A stretch of DNA of 64,000 nucleotides from Adlercreutzia mucosicola DSM 19490 (GCF_000422625.1 NZ_KE383895.1:66810-130809); one strand, 5' to 3'; shown: positions 52,193-60,794, counted from the first letter of the stretch. The notes: generated by a model from the sequence alone, not told the origin. Numbers and translations: made by a program.

Positions 52193-53896
52193 ATGGACAG
52201 TGAAAAACTCAATGATCGATGGTCTGCGGTCAAAGCGCAGATTTTGGGCTACCCCGATGTGAACGCTGCCGAGATCAGCGCGTTCTTCTCGCGATTGGAG
52301 CCCCAGGCCATGAGCGACTCGTTCCTGATGCTGACAGCGGGCAACGAGTTCATCAAGACCTGGGTGGAGGATCACTACCTCGCCTCGATTCAGCGCGCCC
52401 TGTTCGATATGACCGGCACACCCTTCGCCGTGGCCATCGCCGTTGATCCCACCCAGGAACAGCGCCAGACCGCGCAGGCGGGGGCCGCCACGGCGGCGCC
52501 CTCTCCCGCTGCGGCCGCACCCGTGATGGCGCAGGCCGCGGGAGCCGCGGTGCCCTTGGCTGCTCCTGCGACCCCCGCGACTCCCATTACGGCGGGGGCG
52601 GGCGGCGGGCTGAACCCCGTCTCTGCAGTGGCTGCGGGCGCTGAACCTTGCCAGGTCGTGGAGGTGGCTGCACCGTCCACGGTCGCACCGGTGGCCGAGC
52701 CGCAGCCGTTCTCAGGCGCCCCGGCCACCCCGCCCTCTCCCGCTTCCGTCGCACCCGCGGGGGCAATCGAAACTTCCGAGGCTTCCAGGGCGGCCGCCTC
52801 CCCCGCACCCAGCGCGCCGGTGGATCCCGCCGCCGGCGACCAGCCCTCCTCCACCCTCACGTTCAGCAACTTCGTTATCGGCGAGTCGAACCAGATGGCC
52901 TACTCCATGGCCAATGAGGTGGCGGGCAACCCTGGGCGGCCCATTTTCAACCCCCTCTTCATCTACGGCAAGAGCGGGCTGGGCAAGACCCACCTCATGC
53001 TGGCCATCAAGAACTACATCGACAAGACCCAGCCGCATCTGCGCACCGTGTATGCCGACTCGGCCGACTTCGTATCGAAGTACATGGAGGCCAGCGTCGC
53101 CCATGATCGGGAGAAGGCGAGCTTCAAGAACTTCAAGCACTACTACGAGGAAGCCGACGTTCTGCTCATCGACGATATCCAGTACCTGCAGAATAAAAAG
53201 CAGTGTCTTGACATGGTGTTTCAGCTGTTCAACTCGCTCACGGCCCAAGGCAAGCAGGTGGTGCTGTCGGCCGACCGCGCGCCAAAGAACATCGACGTGG
53301 ACGACCGGTACTCCTCTCGCTTTTCAAGCGGAGGCATCGTGGAGGTACGGCCGCCTGACATTGAGACGAAGCTGGCCATCGTGAAGCGCTTTGCCGAGGA
53401 ATGCAGCCGCAACGAGGGCTTCAGCCAGTGTGCTATCCCCGATGACATTCAGATGTACATCGCAGAAAACTCCAGCTCGAACATTCGCGAGCTGCTGAGC
53501 GCTGTGACCAATGTACTGTACCGCATGGTGTTCTCAGGGCAGTCAGATATGACCATCGAAGGCGCCCGTGTGTTGCTGGAGAACCATTTCTCCGGCGGCA
53601 TGTCGCGCAATCTGTCGGCAGAGGACATCCAGCGCGAGGTGGAGAACTTCTTCAAGGTAAGCCACGCCGATCTGCTCAGTGCCAAGCGCAGCCGCTCCAT
53701 CGCCTACCCGCGGCAGATCGCCATCTACCTGTGTCGCCAGCTGCTCGACGTACCCTATGAGGACATCGGGCGGAAATTCAATCGCGACCATTCCACGGCC
53801 ATTTACGCCGTGGGAGCCATCGAGGAGAAGCTGAAAAAAGAGCGCGACGTTCAGGAAGAGGTAGAGACACTGCAAAAGATCCTCAGTGAGCTGTAG
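52193..53896 (+). CDS. dnaA: Chromosomal replication initiator DnaA
   Basis: 567 residues from ATG 52193 (GGGAG six bases upstream). Domain I occupies ~1-85. Domain II is an unusually long Ala/Pro-rich linker (~90-218). The AAA+ domain begins FSNFVIGESNQMAYSMA with Walker A GKSGLGKT (259-266) and Walker B LLIDDIQYL. Domain IV ends with DHSTAIYAV, the DnaA-box reading motif. It opens the origin; box clusters lie both upstream and downstream of the gene. The long linker resembles the extended form seen in some actinobacteria. Confidence 0.97.
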   Translation: MDSEKLNDRWSAVKAQILGYPDVNAAEISAFFSRLEPQAMSDSFLMLTAGNEFIKTWVEDHYLASIQRALFDMTGTPFAVAIAVDPTQEQRQTAQAGAATAAPSPAAAAPVMAQAAGAAVPLAAPATPATPITAGAGGGLNPVSAVAAGAEPCQVVEVAAPSTVAPVAEPQPFSGAPATPPSPASVAPAGAIETSEASRAAASPAPSAPVDPAAGDQPSSTLTFSNFVIGESNQMAYSMANEVAGNPGRPIFNPLFIYGKSGLGKTHLMLAIKNYIDKTQPHLRTVYADSADFVSKYMEASVAHDREKASFKNFKHYYEEADVLLIDDIQYLQNKKQCLDMVFQLFNSLTAQGKQVVLSADRAPKNIDVDDRYSSRFSSGGIVEVRPPDIETKLAIVKRFAEECSRNEGFSQCAIPDDIQMYIAENSSSNIRELLSAVTNVLYRMVFSGQSDMTIEGARVLLENHFSGGMSRNLSAEDIQREVENFFKVSHADLLSAKRSRSIAYPRQIAIYLCRQLLDVPYEDIGRKFNRDHSTAIYAVGAIEEKLKKERDVQEEVETLQKILSEL

Positions 53897-54249
53897 GTTC
53901 ACAATCCGTGGAAAACATGAGTAAAACCTCCCTTGTTTTCCACGGCCCCGAAGAGGCCGATCCCCGCTTTCTCCCGACACGGTGGAAAGCGGGTACAAGA
54001 ATTCAACGGGATTTGTGCAATCTTTTCTCGGTAATCATCTGGGGAAAGACAGGGTTCCTGACTAATGAACCGAGCTTACTATTACAACAACCTTTTACTT
54101 CTTATAGGAAAAGGGAAAGAACGGTACTCGCGAGACGCCATGAACGACAGAGGGCAAACCGGGGAAAGGAGTGATGTCGTCAGGAAAGATTGTTGCCCGT
54201 CGTCCGTTCCCTCTTCCCGAAGCCTTCACGGTTTCCCCAAGACGCCCCG
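53897..54249. other. oriC: Origin region, right part (DnaA boxes between dnaA and rpmH)
   Basis: Within the 421-bp dnaA-rpmH gap, DnaA-box-like 9-mers occur at 53907-53915 (minus, TTTTCCACG), 53936-53944 (plus, TTTTCCACG) and 53981-53989 (minus, CTTTCCACC). The first two are perfect copies of the motif also found left of the ATPase gene. This supports a split origin or a DnaA titration site. Confidence 0.6.
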
Positions 54250-54277
54250 TTGACACGGTATTTCTGTGGTATATAAT
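54250..54277 (+). promoter_or_regulatory. Strong promoter of rpmH-rnpA-yidD-yidC
   Basis: Consensus TTGACA (54250-54255), 16-bp spacer, TATAAT (54272-54277), 41 bases before rpmH. It is the best sigma-70 match in the window, in keeping with ribosomal protein expression. Confidence 0.85.
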
Positions 54278-54317
54278 TTGAAAGCTATTCTTTGAACCAT
54301 GAAAGGGAAAGAAAACA

Positions 54318-54452
54318 ATGAAACGCACCTATCAACCGAACAAACGCAAGCGCGCCAAGTGCCACGGCTTCCGTGCCCGCATGTCCACCAAGGGCGGCCG
54401 CGCTGTTCTCGCTTCCCGTCGTGCTAAGGGGCGCAAGCGCCTCACCGTCTAG
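54318..54452 (+). CDS. rpmH: Ribosomal protein bL34
   Basis: 44 residues from ATG 54318, starting [20 protein letters not shown] and ending GRKRLTV, fully standard for L34. It is small and basic and belongs to the large ribosomal subunit. It is followed directly by rnpA in the classic rpmH-rnpA order beside the origin. Confidence 0.98.
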   Translation: MKRTYQPNKRKRAKCHGFRARMSTKGGRAVLASRRAKGRKRLTV

Positions 54453-54463
54453 GAGATCGCAGG

Positions 54464-54856
54464 TTGGAAACGATCACTTCCAGCGCTGAGATTTCCCAGC
54501 TCTTCTCGAATGGCAAGAGGGTGAAAACCCCCTATGTTACGCTGATCGTAGGAGAGCGCCGCTGTGGGAAGCCCAGAGGAGACGAGGAGCAACACGGCCC
54601 GGGCGGTCGTGTTGCTTTTATTGCAGGGAAGAAACTGGGAAATGCCGTTTGGCGTAACCAGGCAAAGCGTCGCATGAGGGCGGTCTGCCATGAATTGGGC
54701 GGCCCATGGCCCGATTTCGACGTGATATTTCTTGCGAAGTCGTCTCTTTGCCAGGTTCCCTATGGCAAAGTTCTGCAAGCATGTGGAGACGCGACACGGC
54801 GCCTTTCCTCAGGGAAGGAAGGATGCTTTGGTGAAAAGGGCCCTCGATCTTGCTAA
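54464..54856 (+). CDS. rnpA: Ribonuclease P protein component
   Basis: 130 residues from TTG 54464, with AGGAG about nine bases upstream that overlaps the rpmH stop. The RNase P signature is readable as [18 protein letters not shown], and [13 protein letters not shown] and [10 protein letters not shown] frame the fold. It binds the RNA subunit and helps tRNA 5' processing. A Gly/Arg/Glu-rich loop near 33-48 is a small insertion. The gene overlaps yidD by 26 bases. Confidence 0.93.
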   Translation: METITSSAEISQLFSNGKRVKTPYVTLIVGERRCGKPRGDEEQHGPGGRVAFIAGKKLGNAVWRNQAKRRMRAVCHELGGPWPDFDVIFLAKSSLCQVPYGKVLQACGDATRRLSSGKEGCFGEKGPRSC

Positions 54857-55073
54857 ACGGTTGCCGGCTTTGCTGGCCATCGGCCTGATCATGTTCTACC
54901 GGATGGCTATTTCCCCTCTGCTTCCACCGGCGTGCCGCTTTGTGCCCACGTGCTCCGAATATGGCCTGACCGCCTTCAAGCGCTACGGGTTCCGCAAGGG
55001 GTTCGTGCTGACGGCGAAACGTATACTGAAATGCCGCCCAGGCGGCCCCCATGGGTACGATCCGGTGCCCTAG
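54831..55073 (+). CDS. yidD: Membrane protein insertion efficiency factor YidD
   Basis: 80 residues from GTG 54831 (GGAAGGA seven bases upstream, inside rnpA). Motifs: [32 protein letters not shown], and [21 protein letters not shown], all hallmarks of the family. It is a short amphipathic membrane-associated protein that helps YidC-dependent insertion, and it sits between rnpA and yidC as usual. Confidence 0.94.
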   Translation: MKRALDLAKRLPALLAIGLIMFYRMAISPLLPPACRFVPTCSEYGLTAFKRYGFRKGFVLTAKRILKCRPGGPHGYDPVP

Positions 55074-55110
55074 GGGCTCGTCTCTGCCCGCGGCGTGAGA
55101 GGGACGAAAT

Positions 55111-55887
55111 ATGTGGGATATCTTCAAGGACTGGATCTTCCAAGTCATTGAGTTCTTTTACGGCTTCTGCGGCGACTGGGGCCTTGCGATCATCGTTGTC
55201 ACGGTGATCTTCCGTATCATTGTGGCTCCGTTGATGCATAAGCAGGCGAAGTCCTCCTACGATATGCAGAAGGTGCAGCCGAAGATTCAGGAGCTGAAGG
55301 AGCGTTTCCCCGACGATCCGACTCGTCAGTCCCAGGAGATGCAGAAGATCTATGCGGAGATGAAGTTCAATCCGCTAGCTGGCTGCCTGCCCCTGCTTCT
55401 GCAGATGCCAATCTTCATCGCCCTGTTCCAGGTGTTGCGTGAGATGGGTGACCGCGTGGGTGATGCGAGCTACTCCTTCTACAACCTGGTGCCTAATCTG
55501 GTTACGACTCCGTCGCAGGCCTTCGGCGAAGGTTTTGGAACATTTGTTCCTTATTTGATCCTTATGGTGGTGTTCGCCGGCGCAACGTTCCTGCCGATGA
55601 TTCTTCAGCAGATGAACAGCTCGAACAAGCAGCAGCGCAACCAGACGCTGATGATGGGCGCCATCATGTCGCTTATGATGCTCTGGATCTCTTGGAGCTC
55701 GCCCGCCGGCGTGTTGCTGTTCTGGGGTGCCTCTTCGGTGATTGGTATCGCCCAGAGCCAGCTCACCTTGGCTCACTGCCGCGCCCAGGATCGTCGCAAG
55801 GCCGAAGAGGAGGCCCTGGTGGTGAAGCCCATCGAGGTGAACGTGGAGCGCAAGGAAAAGAAGAAGCGCCCGAAGAAGAAGCGCTAG
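55111..55887 (+). CDS. yidC: Membrane protein insertase YidC (canonical)
   Basis: 258 residues from ATG 55111. The Gram-positive type lacks the large periplasmic domain. Helices are at ~22-42, ~88-105, ~140-160, ~180-205. The conserved membrane arginine is Arg35 (VIFRIIVAP). Other features are the cytoplasmic coiled hairpin (MQKVQPKIQELKERF), FNPLAGCLPLLLQMPIFIALF and a Lys/Arg-rich tail that contacts ribosomes. It inserts proteins into the cytoplasmic membrane. Compare the fused YidC-like domain at 5174, which has lysine at this position. Confidence 0.95.
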   Translation: MWDIFKDWIFQVIEFFYGFCGDWGLAIIVVTVIFRIIVAPLMHKQAKSSYDMQKVQPKIQELKERFPDDPTRQSQEMQKIYAEMKFNPLAGCLPLLLQMPIFIALFQVLREMGDRVGDASYSFYNLVPNLVTTPSQAFGEGFGTFVPYLILMVVFAGATFLPMILQQMNSSNKQQRNQTLMMGAIMSLMMLWISWSSPAGVLLFWGASSVIGIAQSQLTLAHCRAQDRRKAEEEALVVKPIEVNVERKEKKKRPKKKR

Positions 55888-55901
55888 CAACAGTGTTGTT
55901 C

Positions 55902-55933
55902 AAGGGGAATGTTTCATGTGAAACATTCCCCTT
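55902..55933 (+). terminator. yidC terminator containing a parS-like core
   Basis: Inverted repeat AAGGGGAATGTTTCA / TGAAACATTCCCCTT followed by CTTTG, 15 bases after the yidC stop. Its centre is TGTTTCATGTGAAACA (55910-55925), a parS match with one mismatch, so the hairpin may serve both purposes. Confidence 0.7.
55910..55925. promoter_or_regulatory. parS-like site (15/16)
   Basis: TGTTTCATGTGAAACA differs from the ParB consensus only at one central base. Confidence 0.75.
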
Positions 55934-55992
55934 CTTTGTCCGCAGAACTCAATGTCCGCTGCGGAGAATCATATAACGCGAAGGAGAGTGCC

Positions 55993-56559
55993 ATGGCCGA
56001 CGAGATGACGACTGAGATTGACGAGAAGATCGCGGAAGCTTCTGTTGCAACCGAAGAGACTCCCGAGGAGTCCGCTGAGGAAATGGTCGTGACCGATGAG
56101 ATGTTGGACTCCATCGCCGATACCGCCATCGCCGCGCTCCAGGATATTTTGCAGTACTTCAATGTAGGCGATGTGACCATTGACGAGTATGAGGGTGACG
56201 AGGGAGAGCTGATCCTGGATATCAGCGGCGATGACATGGCGGTGTTGATCGGTCGTCATGGCAAGACCCTTGATGCGCTTCAGTTTATTGTGTCGATGAT
56301 CACTATCCGTACCATTGGGTTCCGTTACCCGGTGATTGTCGATGTGGAGGGTTATAAGAATCGTCAGCGCCAGAAGTTGGAGTCTATCGCCCATTCGTCC
56401 GCGAATCGGGCGGCGAGCCAGCATCGTAAGGTGGGCCTGCGTCCGATGACGCCCTATGAACGCCGTATCGTTCACATCGCCCTGCGCGATGACGATCGTG
56501 TCGAGACGATCTCCGAGGGCGAGGGTTCGGCCCGTCATGTGGTGGTTGTACCGCGGTAA
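55993..56559 (+). CDS. khpB: KhpB/Jag-type RNA-binding protein
   Basis: 188 residues from ATG 55993 (GAAGGAG upstream). The N-terminal ~40 residues are acidic (TEIDEKIAEASVATEETPEE). A KH domain (~60-125; ILDISGDDMAVLIGRHGKTLDALQFI has the GxxG-type loop) and an R3H domain (~130-188; PMTPYERRIVHIALRDD) follow. It binds RNA and in Gram-positives influences cell-shape gene expression. The Jag_N domain found in many homologues is absent. The gene follows yidC as in most origins. Confidence 0.93.
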   Translation: MADEMTTEIDEKIAEASVATEETPEESAEEMVVTDEMLDSIADTAIAALQDILQYFNVGDVTIDEYEGDEGELILDISGDDMAVLIGRHGKTLDALQFIVSMITIRTIGFRYPVIVDVEGYKNRQRQKLESIAHSSANRAASQHRKVGLRPMTPYERRIVHIALRDDDRVETISEGEGSARHVVVVPR

Positions 56560-56586
56560 GCTCTCCTGCTCAGTATGGACGCAATG

Positions 56587-56612
56587 CGAAGGGCGGGGTT
56601 TCCCGCCCTTCG
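56587..56612 (+). terminator. Terminator after khpB
   Basis: An 11-bp stem CGAAGGGCGGG/CCCGCCCTTCG with a 4-nt loop, then TTGTCT. Confidence 0.75.
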
Positions 56613-56682
56613 TTGTCTGAGACTTATAGTCTCATAAGTTTATTATGCAAGCGATCAAGCGGTTTGAATCTGAGGAGCGCCT

Positions 56683-57357
56683 ATGACTTCCCCGGTGGCC
56701 CAAGAGCTGATGGGCCAGTACCTCGATCTGATTCTTGAAGCCAATAAGACGACGAATCTCACGCGCATCACTTCGCGTGATGAGGCGCTGGTGCTTCATA
56801 TCGAAGATTCGTTGGTGGGCCTGGAAGAAGTCAGTGAGGCTCCCGAGGGCCTCTATGGTGATTTAGGTTCGGGCGGTGGCTTTCCTGGTGTTCCGTTGGC
56901 TCTGGCCACAGGTCGTGAGACCGTTCTGGTGGACTCGGTGAAAAAGAAGATGGCCATTGTCCAACAAGCGGTAAATCAGCTGGGCTTGGGCCGGCAAATC
57001 ACTACTTGTAGCGATCGCATTGAGGACTTGGCCCTTGACCGGCCCGGTTCTTTCTCGGTATTGACTGCACGGGCCTTATCGCGCCTTGTGGCGCTGCTTG
57101 AGTTGTCATCGCCCCTGCTTGTGAAGGGTGGTCGGCTGGTGTGCTACAAGGCTCAGTTATCGGACGAGGAGATGCAGGAGGCCCTCTCCGTTGAAGATCT
57201 TCTTGGTATGAGGCTGGTATCCCAACGAGAGACAATGCTGAGCGACGGAGAGACGAGGCGCACGATTGTTGTATTCGAGAAAGTAGGAAAGGCGAAGTTG
57301 AAGCTGCCGCGGCGCATCGGTGCTGCCCAGAAGACTCCTCTGAAGCCGCGCTCCTGA
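56683..57357 (+). CDS. rsmG: 16S rRNA 7-methylguanosine methyltransferase
   Basis: 224 residues from ATG 56683 (GAGGAG upstream). The AdoMet motif is YGDLGSGGGFPGVPLAL, preceded by the N-terminal NKTTNLTRI and HIEDSLVGL motifs; SVLTARALSRL is the downstream catalytic region. It methylates G527 of 16S rRNA (E. coli numbering), a site tied to streptomycin sensitivity. The C-terminal ~20 residues are a basic extension. The gene precedes parA as usual. Confidence 0.95.
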   Translation: MTSPVAQELMGQYLDLILEANKTTNLTRITSRDEALVLHIEDSLVGLEEVSEAPEGLYGDLGSGGGFPGVPLALATGRETVLVDSVKKKMAIVQQAVNQLGLGRQITTCSDRIEDLALDRPGSFSVLTARALSRLVALLELSSPLLVKGGRLVCYKAQLSDEEMQEALSVEDLLGMRLVSQRETMLSDGETRRTIVVFEKVGKAKLKLPRRIGAAQKTPLKPRS

Positions 57358-57365
57358 AGTTTCAC

Positions 57366-57381
57366 TGTTTCACGTGAAACA
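57366..57381. promoter_or_regulatory. parS site (perfect consensus)
   Basis: TGTTTCACGTGAAACA, within a larger 26-bp palindrome (57361-57386), between rsmG and parA. Confidence 0.93.
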
Positions 57382-57469
57382 GTGAATTCCCTTGCCGTTC
57401 CAATGAAAGACCTCAAAGAGTGGCGAGGTCAGATGCTATACTGTCCTGCAAGTAAGGAAGGAGGTTCCT

Positions 57470-58471
57470 GTGGGATTTTTTGATGGTCTTAAACGGGACA
57501 CAAAACAGACTCAGACTGTCGCTGCTGAACCAGTTCCCCAGAACCAGAATCAGCCCGCTCCTCTTGCGGAGGAGGCGGCGTTTCGCGAGCCAGATCCTGA
57601 GGCGATTGAAGTGCAGGTGCGTGATGTGGAAGCGAGCTACTACGCGGCTCCTCCGACGGCGCCGCTGAAGTCGTACAAGGATAAGGCCCCCGTACGTCAT
57701 GCGATCGGGCAGACGAAGATCATTGCGATCATCAACCAGAAAGGCGGTGTCGGTAAATCTACGACGGCGATTAACCTGGGAGCCGCCCTCGGGGAGATGG
57801 GTAAGCAGGTGCTGTTGGTCGATCTTGATCCGCAGGGCAACTGCTCAAGTGGACTCGGTGTAGAGAAAAGTCTGATACAGCGATGCATTTACGACGTGCT
57901 GCTGAACGACGTGCCGATCGAAGATGTCATCATCCCCGACATCGCCGAGGGATTGGATATTGCTCCGGCGACCATTAACCTCGCAGGCGCCGAAGTCGAG
58001 CTTGTTGCTGAGATGGCCCGTGAGAATCGCTTGAAAGATGCCGTCGGCGGTATGCGTGGGCGCTATGATTTCATTCTGATCGACTGTCCTCCGTCTCTCG
58101 GCTTGCTGACTGTGAATGCACTAGTGGCCGCCGATAAGCTGCTGATCCCTATTCAGTGCGAGTTCTATGCACTGGAGGGTGTGACAAAACTTCTTGATTC
58201 AATGAAACGTGTCAAAACTCGCTTAAATCCGACATTGGATATCTACGGCATTCTGCTGACGATGTTCGATAGCCGTACCACCCTGTCCAAGCAGGTTGTG
58301 GATGAGGTGCGCGAATACTTTGGTCGCCTGGTGTTCTCGACACCGATTCCCCGAACGGTGAAACTGTCTGAGGCGCCGAGCTTCGGACAGCCGATTACTC
58401 AGTACGATCCCAAGGGAAGAGGATCTCTTTCCTATATTGAACTTGCAAAGGAAGTGATTGCTCGTGGCTAA
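57470..58471 (+). CDS. parA: Chromosome-partitioning ATPase ParA (Soj)
   Basis: 333 residues from GTG 57470 (GGAGG five bases upstream). The deviant Walker A is KGGVGKST (91-98), with IIAIINQKG before it; Walker B is DLDPQGN and IDCPPSLGLL. A charged, Pro-rich N-terminal extension of ~80 residues precedes the core and is longer than in Bacillus Soj. It binds DNA as an ATP dimer and moves ParB-parS complexes. The stop overlaps parB. Confidence 0.95.
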   Translation: MGFFDGLKRDTKQTQTVAAEPVPQNQNQPAPLAEEAAFREPDPEAIEVQVRDVEASYYAAPPTAPLKSYKDKAPVRHAIGQTKIIAIINQKGGVGKSTTAINLGAALGEMGKQVLLVDLDPQGNCSSGLGVEKSLIQRCIYDVLLNDVPIEDVIIPDIAEGLDIAPATINLAGAEVELVAEMARENRLKDAVGGMRGRYDFILIDCPPSLGLLTVNALVAADKLLIPIQCEFYALEGVTKLLDSMKRVKTRLNPTLDIYGILLTMFDSRTTLSKQVVDEVREYFGRLVFSTPIPRTVKLSEAPSFGQPITQYDPKGRGSLSYIELAKEVIARG

Positions 58472-59531
58472 ACCGGAGCGCCGTGGAGGACTTGGTCGTG
58501 GTCTTGGTTCACTTCTTCCTGGATCCTATGATCCGGTCGCCCCTGCCGCTCCGGTTCCAGAGCGGCAGCGCGTCGTTATCGAGGTGGAGGAAGAGGCCGC
58601 GCGAGAGGCCCCTGTATCCACTCGTCCTGCGTACCATGCCGTGGAAACTGAATCGACAGAGGAAGTGCTGTCGGAGCCCATTCCCCGCGAGGTGACTGCT
58701 GCAGTGCCGGTGTTGAATGCGGAGTCGGCGGCGCCGAAGGCGACGGATGAAGTGCCATTGACGCAGATTTTCCCTAATCCCGACCAGCCGCGTACGCAAT
58801 TCAAAAAAGAAGAGATTGATGAGCTGGCTGCCTCTATCGAGAAGGATGGCCTGCTACAACCTATTTTGGTTCGCCAGCTGGAAGATGGAACCTATCAGAT
58901 CATCGCCGGGGAACGCCGTTGGCAGGCTTCTAAGGCAGCGGGCCTGGAGAAGGTGCCGATACGTATCAAGGAGGCAGATGACGACCTGGCACTCGAGTTG
59001 GCCTTGATTGAGAATATCCAGCGTAGCGACTTGAACCCCATCGAGGAGGCTTATGGCTATCGCCGGTTGATGGAGCGTCGTTCGATGACTCAGGCTGAGG
59101 TGGCTCAGGCGGTTTCGAAAGGCCGCTCTACTGTGGCCAATGCCTTGCGCCTACTCGATCTCCCCGAAGAGGCCCAGCAGCTGCTCTTTGAAGAGAAGAT
59201 CACGGCGGGACATGCCCGCGCTATCCTTTCGGTACCGACTCAAGAGGGCCGCGCGACGTTGACGCAGAAGATTGTTGAGAGCAACATGACAGTGCGCGAA
59301 GCTGAGAATCTTGCTCGTCTGATGTCGGGTAAGAAAGAGTCTCATTCCGCAGCGCGCCCGGCTACACCTCCTGTGTATAAATCAGTGGCCAAGACACTGC
59401 GTGAAACGCTGCATGCTAACGTTCGCGTCAAATCTTCTAAGGGAAAGAATAAGATCGAGATCGAGTTCAAGGACGAGGAGGATCTGCAGCGTCTTTTCAA
59501 TGAGATCATTGGAGCGAGTGAAGAGGAGTAA
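58464..59531 (+). CDS. parB: Chromosome-partitioning protein ParB (Spo0J)
   Basis: 355 residues from GTG 58464, which gives the standard MAKPERRGGLGRGLGSLLPG; TTG 58458 is the alternative. The N-terminal ParA-stimulating peptide is followed by a ~70-residue linker. The ParB/Srx CTP-binding domain contains NPDQPR, GERRWQASKAAG and ENIQRSDLNPIEEA, then the HTH reading parS (MTQAEVAQAVSKGRSTVANALRLL), then the dimerisation domain. Binding sites are the parS copies in this window. Confidence 0.96.
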   Translation: MAKPERRGGLGRGLGSLLPGSYDPVAPAAPVPERQRVVIEVEEEAAREAPVSTRPAYHAVETESTEEVLSEPIPREVTAAVPVLNAESAAPKATDEVPLTQIFPNPDQPRTQFKKEEIDELAASIEKDGLLQPILVRQLEDGTYQIIAGERRWQASKAAGLEKVPIRIKEADDDLALELALIENIQRSDLNPIEEAYGYRRLMERRSMTQAEVAQAVSKGRSTVANALRLLDLPEEAQQLLFEEKITAGHARAILSVPTQEGRATLTQKIVESNMTVREAENLARLMSGKKESHSAARPATPPVYKSVAKTLRETLHANVRVKSSKGKNKIEIEFKDEEDLQRLFNEIIGASEEE

Positions 59532-59565
59532 GTTTCTCTTCTACTGAGTTTTACTCCTGTTGCCG

Positions 59566-59602
59566 AAAGTGGGATGTTTCACATGAAACATCCCACTTTT
59601 CT
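59566..59602 (+). terminator. parB terminator containing a parS-like core
   Basis: Inverted repeat AAAGTGGGA.../...TCCCACTTT around TGTTTCACATGAAACA, followed by TCTTT, 35 bases after the parB stop. Confidence 0.7.
59575..59590. promoter_or_regulatory. parS-like site (15/16)
   Basis: TGTTTCACATGAAACA differs from consensus at one central base. Confidence 0.75.
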
Positions 59603-59661
59603 TTATCTAAGACACGGATAGGGAGTCGGGAAAGATGTTTTACATAACACTGTGATATTAA

Positions 59662-60717
59662 TCAGGTTGTTTCACGTGAAACAAGTTTGTTTTTCAGTTG
59701 GCCGCAGGCACCGTCGATGTCAGCACCCCGCGATTTCCTCATACTGGTTTCAATGCCATGAGCGGATAGTTCATCTATCCAAGAGGAGACCGTTTGAGCA
59801 GTGGCTGGTTGATATGCTGATCCCTCGATAGGGTTCATGGGCAGCAGGTTTACATGGCAGAGCAGACCACTACAGAACTCGATCAGGGCATCGAGATCGC
59901 GCGGGCTGTCGTTCACTCCCTTAATGAGGAGGTACTCGAACGATACCCGGCGATTGGTGCGCTTGATGTAATGGGTCAGCGCGTTCTTGAGCTCAGGAAG
60001 CGTTTGCTGAGCGCCCTGGGGCATGAGCTGGTCGCGCGTGGCCTGCACTGCCGAGTGCAGTGAGATAGCGAGGGTGAATTGCTCGGGTTCTTCCGCAAGG
60101 CGATTGATGCCTTTGAGGATGCCGCAGGTGGAGATGGTGATGTGACGCGCCCCTATATTGAGGTCGTCGTTGCTGTTCATGATACGGAGTGCCCTAATGA
60201 CCTCGTCGTAATTCAGGAAGGGTTCTCCCTGACCCATGACCACGATGTTGCTGACACGGGCGTCGAAGTCTTTCTGCACATAGGCGACTTGCTGCACGAG
60301 CTCGGCGGCGTTCAGGTTGCGAGTGAAGCCCTCTCTGCCTGTGGCGCAAAACGCGCAGGCCATCGGGCAGCCGACTTGCGATGAGATGCAGACTGAAAGG
60401 CGGTCGAGGGAGCCGTCTCGGTTGAATGTGGGCATCCCTACCGTTTCCACCAGTCGTTCGTCGTTGAGCTTAAAGACGTACTTGCGCGTTCCGTCTTGGG
60501 AGACCTGACGATCGAAGAGGGTGAAGGTATCCAAGGGGAAAGCTTCAGCAAGCTGCGTTCGCACGGCGGCAGGAACATTGCTCATCTCATCGTAGGTGGA
60601 GCAGTGGTGGCGGTGGAGCCATTCGTAGACCTGCATGGCACGGAAACGAGGGAAGCCCCATGACTCGATAAGGGCTGCAAGCTCGGTCTGGGGGAGTGTC
60701 AGAAGTTCGTTATTCAT
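59662..60717 (-). CDS. rlmN: 23S rRNA/tRNA adenine C2-methyltransferase RlmN
   Basis: 351 residues. The radical-SAM cluster is CPMACAFC (Cys117, Cys121, Cys124); the motifs VVMGQGEPFLN, ISTCGIL and the resolving cysteine region near the C-terminus are present. It methylates A2503 of 23S rRNA and A37 of some tRNAs. The final residues KLVSRETT are encoded by a perfect parS site, so the C-terminus is partly dictated by ParB binding. It runs against the direction of the fork, unlike its neighbours. Confidence 0.96.
   Translation of the reverse strand: MNNELLTLPQTELAALIESWGFPRFRAMQVYEWLHRHHCSTYDEMSNVPAAVRTQLAEAFPLDTFTLFDRQVSQDGTRKYVFKLNDERLVETVGMPTFNRDGSLDRLSVCISSQVGCPMACAFCATGREGFTRNLNAAELVQQVAYVQKDFDARVSNIVVMGQGEPFLNYDEVIRALRIMNSNDDLNIGARHITISTCGILKGINRLAEEPEQFTLAISLHSAVQATRDQLMPQGAQQTLPELKNALTHYIKRTNRRVSFEYLLIKGVNDSPRDLDALIEFCSGLLCHVNLLPMNPIEGSAYQPATAQTVSSWIDELSAHGIETSMRKSRGADIDGACGQLKNKLVSRETT
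59668..59683. promoter_or_regulatory. parS site (perfect consensus) inside the end of rlmN
   Basis: TGTTTCACGTGAAACA lies wholly within the last codons of rlmN. Confidence 0.93.
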
Positions 60718-60745
60718 GAGCCTATTATAGACATTCCCTTCGCTC

Positions 60746-60754
60746 TGATATACT
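60746..60754 (+). promoter_or_regulatory. Extended -10 promoter (TGA TATACT) of ddl
   Basis: TGn plus TATACT, 41 bases upstream of the ddl start. Confidence 0.6.
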
Positions 60755-60794
60755 TTCTTCAGCTATTCCCCGTCCAGAAAGGTGAAGGTGCACA

